From NCBI GenBank assembly GCA_004561445.1, contig SFVX01000001.1:620001-684000 (forward strand): a DNA stretch of 64,000 nucleotides, in the 5' to 3' direction. Positions 17,028 through 25,081 of the stretch are shown in pieces. The notes beneath the pieces are model-generated. The model was not told the DNA's origin, did not search any database, and was given only the letters and a program-made list of their open reading frames with translations. The stretch's first letter is position 1. Each line of letters begins with the position of its first letter. The DNA comes from a bacterium (lineage in GTDB: Bacteria > Patescibacteriota > Saccharimonadia > Saccharimonadales > Saccharimonadaceae). Both the position numbers and the translations under genes were made by a program.

Positions 17028-18248
17028 ATGACGGAGCGAAAACAGCGTATTTTAAGGATAGTATGCGCAGCTAGCGTATTTTTGGTAGCGTTTGGCGCGG
17101 CTTTCGCAAGTTTGATGCTAATTAGCAAAAATACTGAAGATGTAGAAAATGCGCCAGTTGCCGACGAAAAGCCAGAAGAGCCTGAAGAGGATCCAGTCGA
17201 GAAACATAAGCTTTCAATTATTATGGTTGGCGATGCATTGATTCATGAAGGTATTTATGCTTCGCGCAAAGTAGCGGGCGGGTATGATTTTAAGCCACTT
17301 TTTACGGAAGTAAAACCAATTATTCAACAGTACGATTTAGCTTTTTATAATCAGGAGACGATACTTGGCGGAAGTGAGATTGGCTTGTCGCATTATCCAC
17401 GTTTCAATTCCCCATATGAGGTTGGAGATGCTTTTCTTGATATGGGCTTTAACATTGTGAGTCTCGCAAACAATCATACGCTCGATCGTGGGCGTCAGGC
17501 CGTGACAAATTCTAATAATTATTGGAATAGTAAAGCTAATGTAATGCATAATGGCTCAGCGCTGACGGCAGAAGAAAAGTCCTCTATAGATATTCGTGAG
17601 AAAAATGGCATAAAATATGCGATGCTAAGTTACACGACGACTACGAACGGAATTACGCCATATGACGAAAACTGCGTTAGTGTCTATAGCGCAGATGGTG
17701 TTAAGGCCGATATCGAAAGCGTGCGCGATAAGGTTGATCTTCTGATGGTTGCGATGCACTGGGGAACGGAGTATGAGACTGGCGTGCGCCCTGAGCAACG
17801 TCAAATTGCTGAATATCTGGCAGGTCTCGGCGTTAATATTATTATCGGTTCACATCCGCACGTAATAGAGCCGGCTGAGTATATTGGCAATACGCTAGTG
17901 GTTTACTCTACAGGGAATTTCGTGTCGGCACAATTTAATGACGAACAGTTGAGCGGATTAATGATGACGGCGGAGGTAAATTTCGAGAAGAATAACAAAA
18001 CTGGCAAGAAGAAACTAAGCGTAGATAAGCCGGTGGCACGTTTTGTTTATACAGACAAAAAAGCGGTGAGCGGAGTTAAATATCAGGTCTATCCATATGA
18101 GAAGCTAACAACGCAAATTATGCCGAATTTTGCGCAAAAATATGTGGAACTTTCTGCACGTATGAAAAGTCTTGATAGCAAAATCGAAGTGGCGCCACTA
18201 TATGAAACTGCGGCGACTTCAAACAGTTCGACTTCCTCGACAAAGTAG
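17028..18248 (+). CDS. CapA family protein (PGA/capsule-type metallophosphatase)
   Basis: A 406-residue protein with an N-terminal membrane anchor (about 8-30), an acidic linker and a CapA domain. The metal-binding motifs are visible: IIMVGDALIH (Asp), FYNQETILGG, SLANNHTLDRG (Asn-His), MVAMHWGTEYE and IIIGSHPHVIEP. Relatives belong to poly-gamma-glutamate or capsule loci; the true substrate is unknown. It should act outside the membrane. The start at 17028 has AGGAGG four bases upstream; an ATG 30 bases earlier has no ribosome site. tRNA-Gln follows 27 bases after the stop. Confidence 0.85.
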   Translation: MTERKQRILRIVCAASVFLVAFGAAFASLMLISKNTEDVENAPVADEKPEEPEEDPVEKHKLSIIMVGDALIHEGIYASRKVAGGYDFKPLFTEVKPIIQQYDLAFYNQETILGGSEIGLSHYPRFNSPYEVGDAFLDMGFNIVSLANNHTLDRGRQAVTNSNNYWNSKANVMHNGSALTAEEKSSIDIREKNGIKYAMLSYTTTTNGITPYDENCVSVYSADGVKADIESVRDKVDLLMVAMHWGTEYETGVRPEQRQIAEYLAGLGVNIIIGSHPHVIEPAEYIGNTLVVYSTGNFVSAQFNDEQLSGLMMTAEVNFEKNNKTGKKKLSVDKPVARFVYTDKKAVSGVKYQVYPYEKLTTQIMPNFAQKYVELSARMKSLDSKIEVAPLYETAATSNSSTSSTK

Positions 18249-18275
18249 AATAATTGTGCTAGTATAGAGAAAGAT

Positions 18276-18350
18276 TGGGCCGTCGCCAAGCGGTAAGGCA
18301 CTGGGTTTTGGTCCCAGCATTCGCAGGTTCGAATCCTGCCGGCCCAGCCA
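18276..18350 (+). tRNA. tRNA-Gln(TTG)
   Basis: A 75-nt cloverleaf with acceptor TGGGCCG/CGGCCCA, anticodon stem CTGGG/CCCAG around TTTTGGT (anticodon TTG), T-loop GTTCGAATC and encoded CCA. Confidence 0.97.
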
Positions 18351-18378
18351 AGTTCGTTCATAACTATTATCCTTATTA

Positions 18379-18409
18379 AAAATACGACCGTGATGGTCGT
18401 ATTTTTTTT
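18379..18409. terminator. Bidirectional terminator
   Basis: AAAATACGACC / GGTCGTATTTT with a five-base loop and T runs on both strands; serves tRNA-Gln (+) and the lipase-like gene (-). Confidence 0.9.
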
Positions 18410-18411
18410 GT

Positions 18412-19632
18412 TTACTTTTGGAAGAAGGCTTTTGGCACTTTTTTGCCAGCTTTGAGTAGTGCCTTGTTTTTAGCTCGACGCGCGGCGGCATTACTTCTGT
18501 GGGCCTTTTTGTTTTGAATTTGATATTCTTTATCGTTATTCTTGCGAATCTTAAGATAATTATTGATGAAAATCTTGGCGATTTTAGTAATTTCTTTGCG
18601 CTCTTCTGGTGTGGTGCCGGATTTGTAGGCTTTGTAGACGGCCGGCGCGGCTTTGATGGGGTTGCGGCGGATGTCGGAGAGTTTATTGTAATCGGCAGCG
18701 ATGACAGCTTCATAAATACTATCAATAAAGAACTTACGCTGCTCTATTGTGCAATCGTGTAGCCAGGCGCGCATGGCTTTGTTGAATACGTATTTGACCT
18801 GTTTAACATTCTTAACGTCAACAAAATCTAGGTTTTCGACGCGCCAAGAATAGAGATCATGCTGCATGATATTAACTTCGACGCTTTCGACGGTACGAAC
18901 GGTCTCTTCGTGATCGAGCAAACGTCCAACCATAGATTCCTGCGGGAAGTAGCTGGTAATTTTCTGTATGATTTCGGGATTCTTGTGGAATTGAGCGCGA
19001 TCTTGGTCAAAGCCTGGGCCATCAAAATTGTCGATCGAAATGATGCGTTCTTGAATGCTTTTATCGGCCGAAAGTGCGGCAAACATGGCAATATTGCCGC
19101 CCTTACTATGTCCGCCGAGTAACATCTTGTATTTTGGGAATTTCTCGGCGATATGGTTGAGATATGCGAGGCCATCGATCTGACTTGGGATTGTATCCAT
19201 GAAAGTCATATTAAAATCCTCTTTCCAGCTAAAAAGCATATCGTCAGTGCCCAGGTAGGAAATGCAAAGCGTGTTGTTTGGTAACAAGATTGTGATTGCG
19301 CCAAATTGCTTTTCGGCTTCGGGGTCATTGTTAATGACAATATCGGTGACAGCAAGATCTTTGTAGCGTACTGCGTGAGCGGTGGCTTTTGCTAGTTCGC
19401 GGTCATCGGCGAGCAAGAACTTGTCGTCAGAAAGCTTAGCGAGTTCGTAAGACAAACCACCAATAGTTTCGACGTCACCATAGCCTATAGCGTTAAAATT
19501 CATGTAAGAATAGCGTGCAAAAATCGCACGATCCAAGATATTGATAGGAAACTGAGCCGAAATTGGAATATCTCCACGCCAGTTTATGTAATCAAGGATA
19601 TTGCTAAACGGTGTTTCGGGGATAAAAGACAT
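18412..19632 (-). CDS. Mbeg1-like (DUF2974) lipase-fold protein
   Basis: A 406-residue cytoplasmic alpha/beta hydrolase. The nucleophile elbow is LLGGHSKGGNIAMFAAL (Ser in GHSKG), the acid is probably in IDNFDGPGFD, and a catalytic His could be in EVNIMQHDLYSW. The N-terminal FSNILDYINWRGDI is typical of the DUF2974/Mbeg1 family. The C-terminal 60 residues are strongly basic (NKKAHRSNAAARRAKNKALL), perhaps for membrane or nucleic acid contact. Substrate unknown. It follows the DUF308-like gene by five bases and is probably in one operon with it. Confidence 0.8.
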   Translation of the reverse strand: MSFIPETPFSNILDYINWRGDIPISAQFPINILDRAIFARYSYMNFNAIGYGDVETIGGLSYELAKLSDDKFLLADDRELAKATAHAVRYKDLAVTDIVINNDPEAEKQFGAITILLPNNTLCISYLGTDDMLFSWKEDFNMTFMDTIPSQIDGLAYLNHIAEKFPKYKMLLGGHSKGGNIAMFAALSADKSIQERIISIDNFDGPGFDQDRAQFHKNPEIIQKITSYFPQESMVGRLLDHEETVRTVESVEVNIMQHDLYSWRVENLDFVDVKNVKQVKYVFNKAMRAWLHDCTIEQRKFFIDSIYEAVIAADYNKLSDIRRNPIKAAPAVYKAYKSGTTPEERKEITKIAKIFINNYLKIRKNNDKEYQIQNKKAHRSNAAARRAKNKALLKAGKKVPKAFFQK

Positions 19633-19637
19633 GTTAT

Positions 19638-20270
19638 TTATTTTTTAGATTTTTTCTCGGATTGGTCAATAATTTCGGCCTCAATGGCGTTATCACGCTT
19701 GATGTCGGCTTTATTTTTCTTGGTAATATTAACGGTATAAGCGGTTGTACACGAGCTGGAAATACTAAAGAACATCATCATGATGCCAAGAATAGTCAGC
19801 ATTAGGTCCGGCACGACGAGTTTGCCAAGAATACAAAGTGTGCCAAAGATAACGCTTAGTATAGCGAAAATAAGTGGCTTTTTATATTCGTTTGGATTGC
19901 TCTTTTTAAGATCGAGCGCATCATGCAGACCGGAAAGTCCAGAAATAGCAAGCCCGGCGCCAATGACGATGGAAATAAAATCTTTAATGAAGCTGGCGTT
20001 GCTAATAAAAAAGAGTCCAACGATAGCAAGAAAAACAGCTGCGATTAACTTACTAATTTCGCCATCGGCATCTTCGCGCTTATTGTCGCGAAAATAATCT
20101 ATAACGTAATAAGAAGCGATGAGCAGGAGTAGGACTCCGAGTACGATAGACATAATATTAGTAACTTTATCTGCCCAAATTGCAAGACATAAACCAATCA
20201 CGAACAAGACGATATTTACGGAGATTGGACCAAACGCGCTCTTCTCTTTTTTAGCTTTCTTAGCGGACAT
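19638..20270 (-). CDS. Multi-pass membrane protein (HdeD/DUF308-like)
   Basis: A 210-residue protein with about six hydrophobic segments arranged as hairpins, for example VNIVLFVIGLCLAIWA, MSIVLGVLLLLIASYYVID and LTILGIMMMFFSISSS. This repeat-like pattern matches the HdeD/DUF308 family, whose role is poorly known. The ends are charged (AKKAKKEKS; IDQSEKKSKK). AGGAGG stands five bases before the ATG, so this gene has a leader; TATAAT lies further upstream. First gene of a two-gene unit with the lipase-like protein. Confidence 0.7.
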   Translation of the reverse strand: MSAKKAKKEKSAFGPISVNIVLFVIGLCLAIWADKVTNIMSIVLGVLLLLIASYYVIDYFRDNKREDADGEISKLIAAVFLAIVGLFFISNASFIKDFISIVIGAGLAISGLSGLHDALDLKKSNPNEYKKPLIFAILSVIFGTLCILGKLVVPDLMLTILGIMMMFFSISSSCTTAYTVNITKKNKADIKRDNAIEAEIIDQSEKKSKK

Positions 20271-20312
20271 ATTTCCTCCTTAATGTATTATATTATATCA
20301 TATTTTTGTATT

Positions 20313-20870
20313 TTAGACAAAGAGCGGCACGATGAGCATGACGAGCCCAATGGCAAGAACTGTAAAACCGATAAAAACTTTTTTAGGAATAATTGGACGT
20401 GGTTTACTATTTATCCAGTAAATGTGCGGGTCTGTCGTATCGATGGGTACGATGATAGACGCATTAATTTGATAGTCTGGAACAGTGTGCGCAATTTCGT
20501 GGCACGGGTTTTCGATAATGCGACCACCAAAAACATAGCTTAAAATTGGCACAAAGCGTGCTTGATTGTTTGCGTCGATGAACTTGTCAATGCGCGTAAT
20601 TCTAGCTTCGACATTAATTACCTGTGGTGGTTGATTTTTGAAGGCAATAAAACCGCGCACTACCAGCATGCCGCCGATGCCGATAGGAATGAACGAGCAA
20701 AGACTGACAATAGCATTAAAATCGCCGGTATTTTTAAAAGCTTCAATTACGCCGATCAATAGAAAAGCAAAAATTATGACAATGATGGCGCTAATAATAA
20801 GATAAAGTCCGATGCGACCTTTGTTTTTGATATCCGGCTGCAAGGTTGAGACCTTAACTGGATTGATCAT
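20313..20870 (-). CDS. Membrane protein, DUF3592-like
   Basis: A 185-residue protein with two N-terminal hydrophobic segments (IGLYLIISAIIVIIFAFLLI; FIPIGIGGMLVVRGFIAF), a beta-rich middle (VINVEARITRID ... YVFGGRI) and a final segment (VFIGFTVLAIGLVMLIVPLF). The order recalls DUF3592 proteins. Function unknown. The start MINPVK at 20870 is chosen because it overlaps the corA stop as TAATG; an upstream ATG would overlap corA by 28 bases. Co-transcribed with corA. Confidence 0.65.
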   Translation of the reverse strand: MINPVKVSTLQPDIKNKGRIGLYLIISAIIVIIFAFLLIGVIEAFKNTGDFNAIVSLCSFIPIGIGGMLVVRGFIAFKNQPPQVINVEARITRIDKFIDANNQARFVPILSYVFGGRIIENPCHEIAHTVPDYQINASIIVPIDTTDPHIYWINSKPRPIIPKKVFIGFTVLAIGLVMLIVPLFV

Positions 20871-21808
20871 TAAAGCAGATCCCTTTTGTTGAGCCAAATT
20901 GCAATGAGGACCGACGCAACGATGGAAATGCCGAGAATAATAGCTGGTCCGTATGGATCAGTGGCAACGCCGACGCCGAAGTTGACGTTCATGCCGAGAA
21001 AAGAAGAAATCATGGTTGGTACAGATAGCACAATAGTGATACCGGCGAGAAACTTCATGACGTTATTGAGATTGTTGCTAATGACGGTAGCGTAGGTATT
21101 TGTGATGGACGACAAGATATCGCGGTAAATGCGCGCCATATCAATGGCCTGACGGTTTTCAATCATGGCATCCTCGAGAAGGTCTAAATCTCCTTCATAA
21201 AGTGGCAAGACAACACCTTTGCTAAGGCGCTCGAGCACCATATCGTTTTCTTTGAGCGAAGACGTAAAGTATACGAGAGTTTTTTCGGTTTGCAGAAGGT
21301 CGATTAGATCTTCGTTCTCAGTTGAACGCTTAAGCGTAGCCTCTTTATTCTCGATGTCACTATAAACTTCGTCGAGTACCTTAATATACTGCGCAGCAGC
21401 AACGTTGAGAATTTGAATAAGGAAGCGAGTCTTCTTGGCGGTGCGGAAGTTGCGCACTTTGTTATTGCGGAAGCTATTGAGAATTGGTGTGGTTTTTGGT
21501 GCAATAGTGATGAAGTAGCTATTTGTCGTAACAATAATACCGAGCGGATAGGTGATATTGCGATTTTTGCCACCGTAGGCCGGTACGTCAATTACGACAA
21601 GCGTAGCGTTACCGGAAGTCTCGACGCGCGGAAGCTCATCATCATCGAGCATCTTCATGATGAGGTCGCGATCAATTTCGGTAGCAGCAACAACGCTATC
21701 GATTTCTTTTTCATTTGGAGTCACGAGGTCTATCCAGCAATCTGGCTCGATCTGAGCAATTTCTTCGGTCACTTTGCGACGCAAATTAGTTTTGTAGCAT
21801 TTTAACAT
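20870..21808 (-). CDS. corA: CorA-type magnesium transporter
   Basis: A 312-residue CorA protein for Mg2+ (perhaps Co2+/Ni2+) uptake. A large cytoplasmic alpha/beta and coiled domain comes first. Two transmembrane helices follow at the C-terminus (VMKFLAGITIVLSVPTMISS and GPAIILGISIVASVLIAIW) with the selectivity motif GMN in FLGMNVNFG between them. The chain ends in basic NKRDLL as expected. The leader has a TATAAT box about 40 bases upstream; the promoter is divergent from the hemolysin III gene. Confidence 0.92.
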   Translation of the reverse strand: MLKCYKTNLRRKVTEEIAQIEPDCWIDLVTPNEKEIDSVVAATEIDRDLIMKMLDDDELPRVETSGNATLVVIDVPAYGGKNRNITYPLGIIVTTNSYFITIAPKTTPILNSFRNNKVRNFRTAKKTRFLIQILNVAAAQYIKVLDEVYSDIENKEATLKRSTENEDLIDLLQTEKTLVYFTSSLKENDMVLERLSKGVVLPLYEGDLDLLEDAMIENRQAIDMARIYRDILSSITNTYATVISNNLNNVMKFLAGITIVLSVPTMISSFLGMNVNFGVGVATDPYGPAIILGISIVASVLIAIWLNKRDLL

Positions 21809-21862
21809 GGTTTTTCTCGTTTTTTTGATTAAACTCTCTTGTAATTATATACTAAAAAGCAT

Positions 21863-22540
21863 ATGAATAAGCGAACGAAATTGGCTGAGCGTAAACTGCC
21901 GAATTATACACGTGGCGAAGAGATTTTTAACATGGTGACGCATATTGTTGGTGCAGCTTTCGGAGTTGTGATGTTGGTGCTTGGAATTGTGTTTGCAGCC
22001 GTGCGCGGTCACGTGGCGGGAGTTTTGACAGCAATCGTGTTTGGGCTGTCGCTAATTGTGCTTTATACGATGTCGGCGGTTTATCATGGCTTGTCGCCAC
22101 GCATTAAGGGTAAAAAAGTGATGCAAATTTTAGACCACTGCTCTGTCTTTCTATTGATTGCGGGATCATATACGCCACTTACGATTTGCGCATTAGTGCC
22201 AGCAAATCCAGTTTTGGGTTGGACGATTTTTGCGCTAGTTTGGATAGTTTCGATAATAGGAATCATTCTCAATTCGATTGATATTAAAAAATATCAAGCA
22301 TTTTCGATGATTTGTTATCTGGGGCTAGGCTGGTGTATTGTGGTGTCTTTTCCTGTTCTGGTGTCGGTTTTACCGGCAATTGCAATTTGGCTGCTACTAC
22401 TTGGTGGGATTGCTTATACACTAGGTGCAATCTTGTTTGGTCTGGGTTGCAAAATAAAATATATGCACTCGATTTTTCATATCTTTTGTGTGCTGGGTAG
22501 TATTTTACAAGCGATAATGATTCTCATTTACGTTTTATAG
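21863..22540 (+). CDS. Hemolysin III/TrhA family membrane protein
   Basis: A 225-residue seven-helix protein of the PAQR/hemolysin III superfamily. Family landmarks are NMVTHIVGAAFG (first helix His), MSAVYHGLSPRIKGK (Ser, His), LDHCSVFLLIAGSYTP and the C-terminal MHSIFHIFCVLGSI with two His. These residues form a presumed metal site. Relatives are linked to membrane-fluidity control or hydrolase activity; the exact role here is unknown. TATACT sits nine bases before the ATG. The stop overlaps the convergent PIF1 gene by six bases. Confidence 0.88.
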   Translation: MNKRTKLAERKLPNYTRGEEIFNMVTHIVGAAFGVVMLVLGIVFAAVRGHVAGVLTAIVFGLSLIVLYTMSAVYHGLSPRIKGKKVMQILDHCSVFLLIAGSYTPLTICALVPANPVLGWTIFALVWIVSIIGIILNSIDIKKYQAFSMICYLGLGWCIVVSFPVLVSVLPAIAIWLLLLGGIAYTLGAILFGLGCKIKYMHSIFHIFCVLGSILQAIMILIYVL

Positions 22541-23854
22541 GCTATCGGGATCAATGATTTTGGCGGTACGGTCCATATAATCGACTACAGTTGGACTAAC
22601 GATAATGTCGCGTGCTGAAAGCGGGCGGGTTAAGTATAAATTGTTGAGATTTTGACAGCGCGAGAGTGCGACGTAAACTTGTCCTGGCGCAAAGGCCCCA
22701 CGTGCGAGATCAATTTTGACGGCAGAATAAGTTTGACCTTGTGATTTGTGAATTGTAATTGCATAGGCGAGCTTGACTGGAAATTGAGTAAAAGTGCCGA
22801 CGACATCTTTGGAGATAGTTTTTGTTTTTTCATCGTAATCGTATTGGCATTTTTCCCAAGTCGTCTTGTCAATTTTGTATTCGCTATTATCGATGCGGAC
22901 TTTGATGGAATCGGGAGTTAGTCCCGATATAACAGCGAGTGTGCCGTTGGCCCAGCGTGGTTTTTTGCCAGAGTCGATATTGGTGTCGTTTTTAGTCATC
23001 ATAACGAGGGCGCCGACTTTAAGCTTGAGATTGGCTTCGGTTGGAAGCGCACCGGAAGACAAGTCGCCAGTAATTGTGCCATCAAAACTATATTCGGGTT
23101 CAGGGATTTCGGCGAGACGCTTACGATTGATGTTGTCAGCAACAGCGTTGGTTGCGGCGAGCGTAATAAAGGTATCATCTTCGCAAGGTTCTTCGACGCA
23201 GCTCATATTAATATCAGAAAGAATGTCATCGGTGCGCTTGCCAAGACGAATACTATTTAAGAGTTCGATAAAATGTTCGTCTTTTTGACGGTAAATGTGG
23301 CTAAGCTCGATAGTTTGGAAGTTTCCCTCTTTAACGCCGGGCGCACCGAAGAAAAAAGTTGTACCGTAGTGGTCGCGCATGAATTGCTTGGCAGTATTGC
23401 CGACTATAACAGGCGGAAGTTGATAAAGATCGCCAAAAACCACCATCTGGCAACCGCCGAATGGTGTATCTTTGCCGCGCGCAATGCGAAGTTTATGGTC
23501 TATCATGTCCATAACATCGGCGCTGACCATGGAGATTTCATCAATTACAATCGTGTCGAGGTTTTCGTAAATTTTACGACGACGCTTGGAGATCTTGGCA
23601 ACCGTTTCGGTGTCGCGTACGTCTTGAATATCGAGGTCGAGCCCAAAAAAAGAGTGAATAGTCTGGCCGCCGACATTAATAGCGGCGACGCCAGTTGGCG
23701 CAATGACGGCGGTGTTTTTAAGCGTATGCGAAACAAAATATTGCAAAAGTACGGATTTGCCCGTGCCGGCTTTACCAGTGATGAAATAATTATGGGGCGT
23801 TTCATTAAGCAAACGAAAAATTGCCGCTTGTTCGGTGCCGAGTTCTGGTGTCAT
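22535..23854 (-). CDS. PIF1-like superfamily 1 DNA helicase
   Basis: A 439-residue helicase: Walker A ITGKAGTGKSVLL (about 26-38), PTGVAAINVGGQTIHSFF, IDEISMVSADVMDMID (Walker B), FGDLYQLPPV, and the C-terminal YAITIHKSQGQTYSAVKID and VYVALSRCQ motifs. PIF1 relatives unwind G-quadruplexes and stalled forks. No accessory domains are present. TATAAT lies eight bases before the ATG, nearly leaderless. It is a single gene, convergent with hemolysin III. Confidence 0.9.
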   Translation of the reverse strand: MTPELGTEQAAIFRLLNETPHNYFITGKAGTGKSVLLQYFVSHTLKNTAVIAPTGVAAINVGGQTIHSFFGLDLDIQDVRDTETVAKISKRRRKIYENLDTIVIDEISMVSADVMDMIDHKLRIARGKDTPFGGCQMVVFGDLYQLPPVIVGNTAKQFMRDHYGTTFFFGAPGVKEGNFQTIELSHIYRQKDEHFIELLNSIRLGKRTDDILSDINMSCVEEPCEDDTFITLAATNAVADNINRKRLAEIPEPEYSFDGTITGDLSSGALPTEANLKLKVGALVMMTKNDTNIDSGKKPRWANGTLAVISGLTPDSIKVRIDNSEYKIDKTTWEKCQYDYDEKTKTISKDVVGTFTQFPVKLAYAITIHKSQGQTYSAVKIDLARGAFAPGQVYVALSRCQNLNNLYLTRPLSARDIIVSPTVVDYMDRTAKIIDPDSL

Positions 23855-23938
23855 ATGTGAGTATTATAACTTAAGTTTTATGAAGGCACCAAGATAATAA
23901 AAAAACTCGCCATGCGGCGGTTCTTAAAAATTCTTTAA

Positions 23939-24015
23939 TGGTGGAGCATAAGAGACTCGAACTCTTGACCTCCTGCTTGCAAAGCAGGCGCTCTAGCCAA
24001 CTGAGCTAATGCCCC
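23939..24015 (-). tRNA. tRNA-Ala(TGC)
   Basis: A 77-nt cloverleaf: acceptor GGGGCAT/ATGCTCC, D arm TAGCTCAGTTGGCTAGAGC, anticodon loop TTTGCAA (TGC), T-loop GTTCGAGTC, discriminator A and encoded CCA at 23939-23941. Confidence 0.97.
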
Positions 24016-24129
24016 ACATTTTGCGTGAGGCGCGGTCGAAGGCCAACCGAAAGTCTCACATAAAGGAACAAAACCGGGGGGGCGGTTTTGTTCCGTATCT
24101 ATAATAGCATAAGTTGCGAAAATATACAA
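24016..24129 (-). promoter_or_regulatory. tRNA-Ala promoter and structured leader
   Basis: TTGTAT (24124-24129), 17-base spacer, TATTAT (24101-24106). The leader contains a perfect 12-bp hairpin, GGAACAAAACCG / CGGTTTTGTTCC (24065-24094), and a weaker GTGAG/CTCAC hairpin before the tRNA. The hairpin lacks a T run, so processing seems likelier than termination. Confidence 0.6.
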
Positions 24130-24226
24130 GTTTTTTGACATATGAGGCGGATTTTGAGGAATGTTGCCGAGCAAGGCGCGAAGCCAATCTGCCGCGATTC
24201 TCTGTCGCTTATGCTATAATATAGGT

Positions 24227-24337
24227 ATGAAGAAATTCTTTCGGATTTTGAGGCGGATTTTCTGGATGGTGCTATGGATCTTGGCAATTGCGATGGTGAC
24301 TTGCTTTATCTTAGTGCAAGTAAACGGTATAAACTAA
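24227..24337 (+). CDS. 36-residue membrane peptide
   Basis: The short frame encodes MKKFFRILRRIFWMVLWILA and then a further hydrophobic run to CFILVQVNGIN: a basic amphipathic N-terminus and one transmembrane helix. TGC-TATAAT (24215-24220) stands six bases before the ATG, and a strong terminator begins at the stop, so it forms a complete transcription unit. The role is unknown; single-helix peptides often regulate membrane enzymes or act as toxins, but nothing here decides that. Confidence 0.65.
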   Translation: MKKFFRILRRIFWMVLWILAIAMVTCFILVQVNGIN

Positions 24338-24368
24338 ATATCTCCCTGTTCTGGGAGATATTTTTTAT
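24336..24368 (+). terminator. Terminator after the small membrane peptide
   Basis: AAATATCTCCC / GGGAGATATTT with a six-base loop and TTTTTTATC. It also lies at the end of gatD on the other strand. Confidence 0.9.
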
Positions 24369-25081
24369 CTTGGGCGTTTGGCGGCGGATTTGTGGGCCTT
24401 GCGCTCGAGCGCGTCATTTAGAGGCTCGAGTTTTTGGAATTTCTTAGTCTTGTTTTCAAGAGCTTTGCGAATAAGAAAATCAGCTACGCGAGGATTCTTT
24501 GGCAAAATTGGGCCGTGCAAATAGGTGCCGATGCAGTTGTGATACTTAATCCCTTCGGTAAAATCCTTGCCGTTGTTGCCAGCGCCGCTAATGACGGTAC
24601 CAAAAGCGATACTTTCGTCAGCGAGGAAAGTCTGGCCGGAGTGATTCTCGTAGCCGACAACTTCGCCAAATTCTGGTGTATTGATAACGACATTACCGAT
24701 GAGACGCTCGTCTTCCCCTTTGGTGTAAAGGTCAAGAATGCCAGCGCCTTGAATTTTTTGACCAGTGTTAGTCTCGAAATAGTTGCCAAAAAGTTGATAA
24801 ATACCGCAAATAACGAGCGCAGGAGTGTTATTTTCGATCATTTCTTTGAGTTTTGGTGCGATTTTTTGAAGATCTTTTTCGATTTTAGACTGGCTAGAAT
24901 CTTGGCCGCCGCCGCCAAAGATAATGTCGACATTGTCTGGAATTTCGTCGCCTGGTTCGTAATTAATAATTTTCGTCTTGATGCCACGCCATTCGCAACG
25001 TTTTTTAAGCGCGAGGACATTGCCGTGATCGCCATAAAGGTTCATCTCGGCCGGATAAAGGTGAAGAATATTTATAGTCAT
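24365..25081 (-). CDS. gatD: Lipid II isoglutaminyl synthase, glutaminase subunit GatD
   Basis: A 238-residue CobB/CobQ-like glutamine amidotransferase that releases ammonia from glutamine for amidation of the D-glutamate of lipid II. The opening INILHLYPAEMNLYGDHGNV, IIFGGGGQDSS, the nucleophile Cys in LVICGIYQLFG (about 94) and the catalytic His in IGTYLHGPIL match the family. The last 25 residues are basic. The ATG overlaps the murT TGA, which gives stoichiometric synthesis with its partner. The wall of this organism is therefore probably amidated, as in its likely actinobacterial hosts (inference). Confidence 0.92.
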   Translation of the reverse strand: MTINILHLYPAEMNLYGDHGNVLALKKRCEWRGIKTKIINYEPGDEIPDNVDIIFGGGGQDSSQSKIEKDLQKIAPKLKEMIENNTPALVICGIYQLFGNYFETNTGQKIQGAGILDLYTKGEDERLIGNVVINTPEFGEVVGYENHSGQTFLADESIAFGTVISGAGNNGKDFTEGIKYHNCIGTYLHGPILPKNPRVADFLIRKALENKTKKFQKLEPLNDALERKAHKSAAKRPR

